A DNA stretch of 35,995 nucleotides from NCBI GenBank assembly GCA_016869415.1, contig VGEI01000002.1, positions 1 to 35,995 on the forward strand. The letters run 5' to 3'. Under the pieces are notes generated by a model, which saw only the letters and a program-made list of their open reading frames with translations, did no database searches and was not told where the DNA came from. Source of the stretch: Alphaproteobacteria bacterium (lineage in GTDB: Bacteria > Pseudomonadota > Alphaproteobacteria > CACIAM-22H2). This document shows positions 32,071 to 35,995 of the stretch, one piece after another; the first letter of the stretch is position 1; the number at the start of each line of letters is the position of its first letter. The translations under genes were made by a program, and so were the position numbers.

Positions 32071-33432
32071 TTGAACGACATTCTCAACGAGCCGGGCGGC
32101 TCCGCCCGTGTTGTCGCCAGGAGCGACGTGGTCGTGGTCGGCGGCGGGCCGGCGGGGCTGGCGGCGGCACTCTCGGCGGCGCGCGCCGGGGCCAGCGTCA
32201 CGCTGGTCGAGCGCTATCCCTATCTCGGCGGCCTCGCCTCGGGCGGCATGGTCCTGGTCCTCGACGACATGTGCAACGGCCAGGAAATCTCGGTCAAAGG
32301 CATCGCTCAGGAATTCATCGAGCGCATGGACCGGCTGGGCCTCGTCGTCTACCCGCCGGAGGAGGACCGCCGCTCCGACATGGCGATGTGGAAGAAATGG
32401 TCGCGCTGGGGCGCCTTCGACTTCACCTCGAAGCAGCGGCCGCAGCCCATCGTCTACGCCGCCGCCTTCGATCCCGACGGCTGGAAGCGTGTCTCCGACG
32501 ACGCGGTGCGCGAGACCAAGGTCAATCTGCGCCTGCACTCCTGGTTCTCGCGCGCCATCATGGACGGCAACCGCATCAAGGGTGTGGTTTGCGAGAGCAA
32601 GGGCGGACGCGAGGCCATTCTCGGCGATATCGTGGTCGACGCGACGGGCGATCTCGACGTCGGCGCCTCGGCCGGCGCCAAATTCTTCCACGGCAACTAC
32701 ATCGTCACCACGGTGTTCCGCTTGGGCGGCGTCGACGAGGCCGAGGCCGAGCGCTTCGAGTACGAGCAGCCGGAGGCCTTCGCCGCCATCGACCGTCAGG
32801 CCAAGCGCGTCATCGGCGGCTCCTGGGACAAGTGGTGGCTGAAGACGCCCCTACCCGGCATCGTCTGGTGCAACTGCCCGCACATGACCGGCCTCGACGG
32901 GCTCAAGGTCGAAGACCTGACCGGCGCCGAGTTCGAGGGCCGGCGGCGCATCGACGCGCTGATCGAGTACGTGCGCGCCAACCTGCCCGGCTTCAAGAAC
33001 TGCTTCTTGCTCGATCTCGCCCCGCAGACCGGCATCCGCCAGACGCGGCTGCTCGAGGGCGAGTACATCGTCAGCAAGGAGGACGTGGCCGACCGCGTCC
33101 ATTTCCAGGATTCGGTGGCGCGCGGGCGCGACTACTACACGCCTTACCGCGCCCTGCTGCCGCGCGAGGTCGAGCAGCTGATCGTCGCCGGCCGGCACTA
33201 TTCGGCGGACACGGCGGCCCAGCGCCTGTCGCGCGAGATCCCGCCCTGCATGGCCATGGGCGAAGCGGCGGGCCTCGCCGCCGCCATGGCCGTCGACCAG
33301 GGCATCCTGGTCCGCAAGGTCGACGTGCCGACATTGCAGAAGCGTTTGCGGGCGCAAGGTGCCGATCCGGGCGACCGGCCCGCTGCCAACGCCACCCTGC
33401 GCAACACCGAAGAGAGAGTCGCCAATGCCTGA
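32071..33432 (+). CDS. FAD-dependent oxidoreductase (FAD_oxidored-like)
   Basis: This 453-residue flavoprotein has the FAD-binding Rossmann motif VVVGGGPAGL at residues 21-30, ending with Glu47 at the second strand (VERYPYLGG). VDATGDLDVGASAGA is near 190, and a late YSADTAAQRLSREIPPCMAMGEAAGLAAAMAV segment closes the FAD site. The family includes enzymes that oxidise or hydroxylate diverse small molecules; the substrate is not evident. The start is TTG at 32071, preceded by AGGAG. It lies 12 bases after the permease and overlaps the CoA-transferase start. Confidence 0.88.
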   Translation: MNDILNEPGGSARVVARSDVVVVGGGPAGLAAALSAARAGASVTLVERYPYLGGLASGGMVLVLDDMCNGQEISVKGIAQEFIERMDRLGLVVYPPEEDRRSDMAMWKKWSRWGAFDFTSKQRPQPIVYAAAFDPDGWKRVSDDAVRETKVNLRLHSWFSRAIMDGNRIKGVVCESKGGREAILGDIVVDATGDLDVGASAGAKFFHGNYIVTTVFRLGGVDEAEAERFEYEQPEAFAAIDRQAKRVIGGSWDKWWLKTPLPGIVWCNCPHMTGLDGLKVEDLTGAEFEGRRRIDALIEYVRANLPGFKNCFLLDLAPQTGIRQTRLLEGEYIVSKEDVADRVHFQDSVARGRDYYTPYRALLPREVEQLIVAGRHYSADTAAQRLSREIPPCMAMGEAAGLAAAMAVDQGILVRKVDVPTLQKRLRAQGADPGDRPAANATLRNTEERVANA

Positions 33433-34591
33433 TTCGACGGGAACCGCCCAGCCGCTCACGGGGGTGCGCGTCATCGACTTCACCCAGGTGATGCTGGGGC
33501 CGTGCTGCACCCAGATCCTCGGCGATTTCGGCGCCGACGTGATCAAGATCGAGAAGCCGAAGAGCGGCGACCTGTCGCGCTGGTCGGTGGCCGGCGAAGG
33601 GGCGAACAATCCGGTGTTCCAGAGCCTCAACCGCAACAAGCGCTCGCTCGCCCTCGACCTGCGCGGCGAGGCCGGCAAGGAAGTGGTGCGCGATCTCGTC
33701 GCGAAAGCCGACGTCGTGGTCAACAATTTCCGCCCCGGCGTGATGGAGCGTATGGGCTTCGGCTACGCCGATCTTACGAAACTGAATCCGCGGATCATCT
33801 ATGCCCAGGGTACCGGCTTCGGGCCGACCGGCCCCAACGTGCACAAGGGCGGCCAGGACGTGCTCGCCCAGGCGCTGAGCGGCGTCATGGCGCGCAAGGC
33901 CGACCCGCACCACCCGCTGGCCATCTACGCCACCGCGCTTGCCGATTTCAGCGCCGGCATGCACCTGGTCCAGGGCATCCTGCTGGCCCTGCTCCAGCGC
34001 CAGAAGACCGGCCGCGGCCAGGCCATCGACGTCTCGCTCTACGACTCGATGATGTCCATGCAGATGCAAGAAGCGGCGATGTGGCTGCAGAAGAAAAGGG
34101 AGTTGAACTGGGCGGCGATGCCGCTCTCGGGAGTCTTCCAGACCACCGACGGGGCGCTCGTACTCGTCGGCGCCTTCAAGGAGAACCCCTTGCGCGACAT
34201 CTGTACCGCACTGGGCATCGAGGATCTCTCGAAGAAGGAGCACCTCAAGGATCTTCCAGCCCAGATGAAGGCGCGCGACGAGCTGCAGGCGATCTTCAGG
34301 CAGAACTTCGCGCGTAATACGACGGCGCACTGGATCGCGAAACTCGAAGAGCAGGATCTGCTCTGCGCGCCGGTGCGCTCGCTGGCCGAGGCGCTCGCCG
34401 ACGAGCAGACCGCGGCCAACGGCATGGTGGTGGGCGGGCTGCTCGCCCCCCCTATTCACATGTCGGGCGGCGGCTTCGAGGTGCGCCACGCGCCGCCGGC
34501 CCTCGGGCAGCACTCCCGGCAGATCCTGGCCGAGCTCGGCTACGATGGCGCGCGCATCGAGAAACTGGCGGGCGAAGGCGTGGTCCAGTGA
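33425..34591 (+). CDS. Type III CoA-transferase (CaiB/BaiF family)
   Basis: This 388-residue enzyme moves CoA between an acyl-CoA donor and a free acid. It has the family start LTGVRVIDFTQVMLGPCCTQILGDFGADVIKIE. The catalytic Asp174 is in ALADFSAGMH, which aligns with Asp169 of formyl-CoA transferase. GRGQAIDVSLYDSMMSMQ follows. It probably activates the imported acid for the next enzyme. The ATG at 33425 overlaps the end of the FAD gene by 8 bases; AGAGAG is upstream. Confidence 0.94.
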   Translation: MPDSTGTAQPLTGVRVIDFTQVMLGPCCTQILGDFGADVIKIEKPKSGDLSRWSVAGEGANNPVFQSLNRNKRSLALDLRGEAGKEVVRDLVAKADVVVNNFRPGVMERMGFGYADLTKLNPRIIYAQGTGFGPTGPNVHKGGQDVLAQALSGVMARKADPHHPLAIYATALADFSAGMHLVQGILLALLQRQKTGRGQAIDVSLYDSMMSMQMQEAAMWLQKKRELNWAAMPLSGVFQTTDGALVLVGAFKENPLRDICTALGIEDLSKKEHLKDLPAQMKARDELQAIFRQNFARNTTAHWIAKLEEQDLLCAPVRSLAEALADEQTAANGMVVGGLLAPPIHMSGGGFEVRHAPPALGQHSRQILAELGYDGARIEKLAGEGVVQ

Positions 34592-35361
34592 CCGTCAATT
34601 TCACCGTCGCCGAGCACATCGCGCGCGTCACCATCGACCGGCCCGAGGCGCTCAACGCCGTCAACACCGCCACGGAAGCGGAGATGCGCCGCATCTGGGA
34701 CGAGATCGAGAGACGCAGCGACATCCGCGTCGTCGTGCTCACCGGTGCGGGCGAGCGCGCTTTCTGCGCCGGCGCCGACCTCAAGGACGTAGGCAAGGAG
34801 GGCGTCGCCTACTGGGCCGATAACCGGCCCGGCGGCTTCGGCGGCCTCAGTCTGCGCACCACGTTGGACGTGCCGGTGATCGCCCGGGTCAACGGCCATG
34901 CGCTGGGCGGCGGCTTCGAAATGGTGCTGGGCTGCGACATCGTCGTCGCCGCCGAGGAAGCCACGATGGGCCTGCCCGAGCCCAGGGTCGGCCGCCTGCC
35001 GCTCGACGGCGGCATGATCCTCTTGTCACGCATGATCCCGGAGAAGCTGGCGATGGGCGTGCTGCTGACCGCCCGGCGGCTCCCTGCCGCCGAATGGGCG
35101 AAGCTCGGCATCGTCAACGAGGTGGTGCCGCGGGCGAAACTCGACGAGGCGATCGAGCGCTGGACGGCCGACATCCTGGCCTGCGCGCCGCTCTCGGTGC
35201 GGGCGATCAAGCAGGTGGTCAAGCGCACCAAGCACCTCTCGCCGGTGGAGGCGCAAGGCCAGCGCCTGCCCGCCCTGGTCGCCTCGCTCGAATCCGAGGA
35301 CGGGCTCGAGGGTGTGCGCGCCTTCCAGGAGAAGCGCAAGCCGGTGTGGAAAGGCCGCTGA
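34588..35361 (+). CDS. Enoyl-CoA hydratase/isomerase family protein
   Basis: This 257-residue crotonase-fold enzyme acts on CoA thioesters. The oxyanion-hole segments are FCAGADL (59-65) and GHALGGGFE. Glu111 and Glu131 are spaced as the two catalytic glutamates of rat enoyl-CoA hydratase (Glu144/Glu164), so hydration is plausible. It starts at GTG 34588, which overlaps the CoA-transferase stop in GTGA. It would hydrate an unsaturated acyl-CoA made by the upstream transferase. Confidence 0.93.
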   Translation: MTVNFTVAEHIARVTIDRPEALNAVNTATEAEMRRIWDEIERRSDIRVVVLTGAGERAFCAGADLKDVGKEGVAYWADNRPGGFGGLSLRTTLDVPVIARVNGHALGGGFEMVLGCDIVVAAEEATMGLPEPRVGRLPLDGGMILLSRMIPEKLAMGVLLTARRLPAAEWAKLGIVNEVVPRAKLDEAIERWTADILACAPLSVRAIKQVVKRTKHLSPVEAQGQRLPALVASLESEDGLEGVRAFQEKRKPVWKGR

Positions 35362-35376
35362 GCGCGGCGCCGGCCG

Positions 35377-35718
35377 ATGAGCTACGTCATCACCGCCGCC
35401 TGTATCGACGTCAAGGACGGCGCCTGCATGAAGGCCTGCCCGGTCGACTGCATCTATATCGGCGGGCGGATGATGTACATCCACCCGACCGAGTGCATCG
35501 ATTGCGGGCTCTGTCTCTCGGTCTGCCCGGTCGACGCGATCTACGAGGACCACGACATCCCCGAGCGCTTCAGGAACTTCGTGGCGGTGAACGCCGAATT
35601 CTTCGGGCCCGCGGTCACCGGCTGGGGCGAGCCCGGCGGTGCCCTGGCCAAGGGGCCGAGCACCCTCGACCATCCGGCGGTGGCCGGTCATCCGGCACAG
35701 GCGCCGCCGAAGGGCTGA
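35377..35718 (+). CDS. 7Fe ferredoxin ([3Fe-4S][4Fe-4S]), FdxA type
   Basis: The 113-residue ferredoxin has nine-residue-precise agreement with Azotobacter FdI numbering shifted by one. Cys9, Cys17 and Cys50 would hold the 3Fe-4S cluster and Cys21, Cys40, Cys43 and Cys46 the 4Fe-4S cluster; Cys25 is the extra free cysteine. The C-terminal tail after about 75 is Pro/Gly-rich. It is the last gene of the operon and could carry electrons for the FAD enzyme. No Shine-Dalgarno sequence is visible before the ATG. The 15-base gap to the hydratase suggests co-transcription. Confidence 0.93.
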   Translation: MSYVITAACIDVKDGACMKACPVDCIYIGGRMMYIHPTECIDCGLCLSVCPVDAIYEDHDIPERFRNFVAVNAEFFGPAVTGWGEPGGALAKGPSTLDHPAVAGHPAQAPPKG

Positions 35719-35995
35719 CGAAAGCTACAGCGGCCGCCGAGCGGCGCCCGTCATCCGATTACCACCGCCCAGGCCAAGGCTGCGGGAAGAAACATCCTCG
35801 CTGTCGCTCCGCAATCGGCCAGGACAATCGCTGCAGGGCCCAGCTCCGCCAAAGAGGCCGCCGCCGATAAGAGAACTCTTGCCGCGCCCGGGATTGATCG
35901 GCCCCCATCGAGTGATCCAGGTTGAATGTTAGTTCAGAGTTGGCCGTTGCGCTAGTTGGAGCGTGGCCGGCGAAGCCGATCGGCGTAGCGCAGCC
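35719..35995. other. Noncoding end of the window
   Basis: This stretch of 277 bases follows the ferredoxin gene. I see no convincing gene, tRNA, repeat pair or terminator with a T tract in it. It may contain the start region of the next gene beyond the window. Confidence 0.5.

Overview
The window looks like chromosomal DNA of a GC-rich alphaproteobacterium, probably from the Rhodospirillales or a nearby lineage. This is inferred from three things: a complete ISC iron-sulfur operon headed by cysE and iscR, the character of the housekeeping proteins (TyrS, AnmK, GlnE, YhdP-like), and small palindromic intergenic repeats of a kind common in that class. No phage, IS transposase, rRNA or CRISPR array is visible.

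Region 1 (1-10200, almost all minus strand) starts with a GntR/FCD regulator and a Met-type tRNA with its own sigma70-like promoter. It then holds one long sulfur-trafficking operon, transcribed right to left: cysE, iscR, a second cysteine desulfurase, iscS, iscU, iscA, hscB, hscA, fdx, iscX, mnmA. Serine acetylation, sulfur mobilisation, cluster assembly and transfer, chaperoning, and tRNA thiolation are thus all in one transcription unit. A type-1-like IscR operator overlaps a good promoter upstream of cysE, so the operon is probably under iron-sulfur feedback from its own first gene.

Region 2 (10200-20440) is housekeeping: an alpha/beta hydrolase, divergent anmK and tyrS only 29 bases apart, a large AsmA/YhdP-type envelope protein, glnE, an overlapping peroxiredoxin gene and a GYD-domain protein.

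Region 3 (20500-24290, minus) is a three-gene binding-protein-dependent ABC importer of the iron(III)/aminoethylphosphonate type, with a perfect palindrome in its leader.

Region 4 (24300-29110) is accessory: a PP2C-like phosphatase, an Mrr-type restriction endonuclease with palindromes in its promoter region, an NmrA-like protein whose start overlaps what looks like a truncated antitoxin gene, a LysR regulator and a DUF559 endonuclease-fold gene. Two families of hairpin repeats occur in regions 4 and 5. One pair brackets the DUF559 gene so closely that repeat sequence supplies its ribosome binding site and its last codons.

Region 5 (29286-35718, plus) is a tightly packed operon: a Tat-exported solute-binding protein, ABC ATPase and permease (nitrate/sulfonate/taurine type), an FAD oxidoreductase, a type III CoA-transferase, an enoyl-CoA hydratase/isomerase and a 7Fe ferredoxin. 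It reads as uptake and CoA-dependent breakdown of an unidentified small acid. An inverted pair of palindromic repeats sits between the binding-protein gene and the ATPase gene. The most interesting items are the DUF559-repeat cassette, the IscR-controlled cysE-isc-mnmA operon and the uncharacterised catabolic operon.
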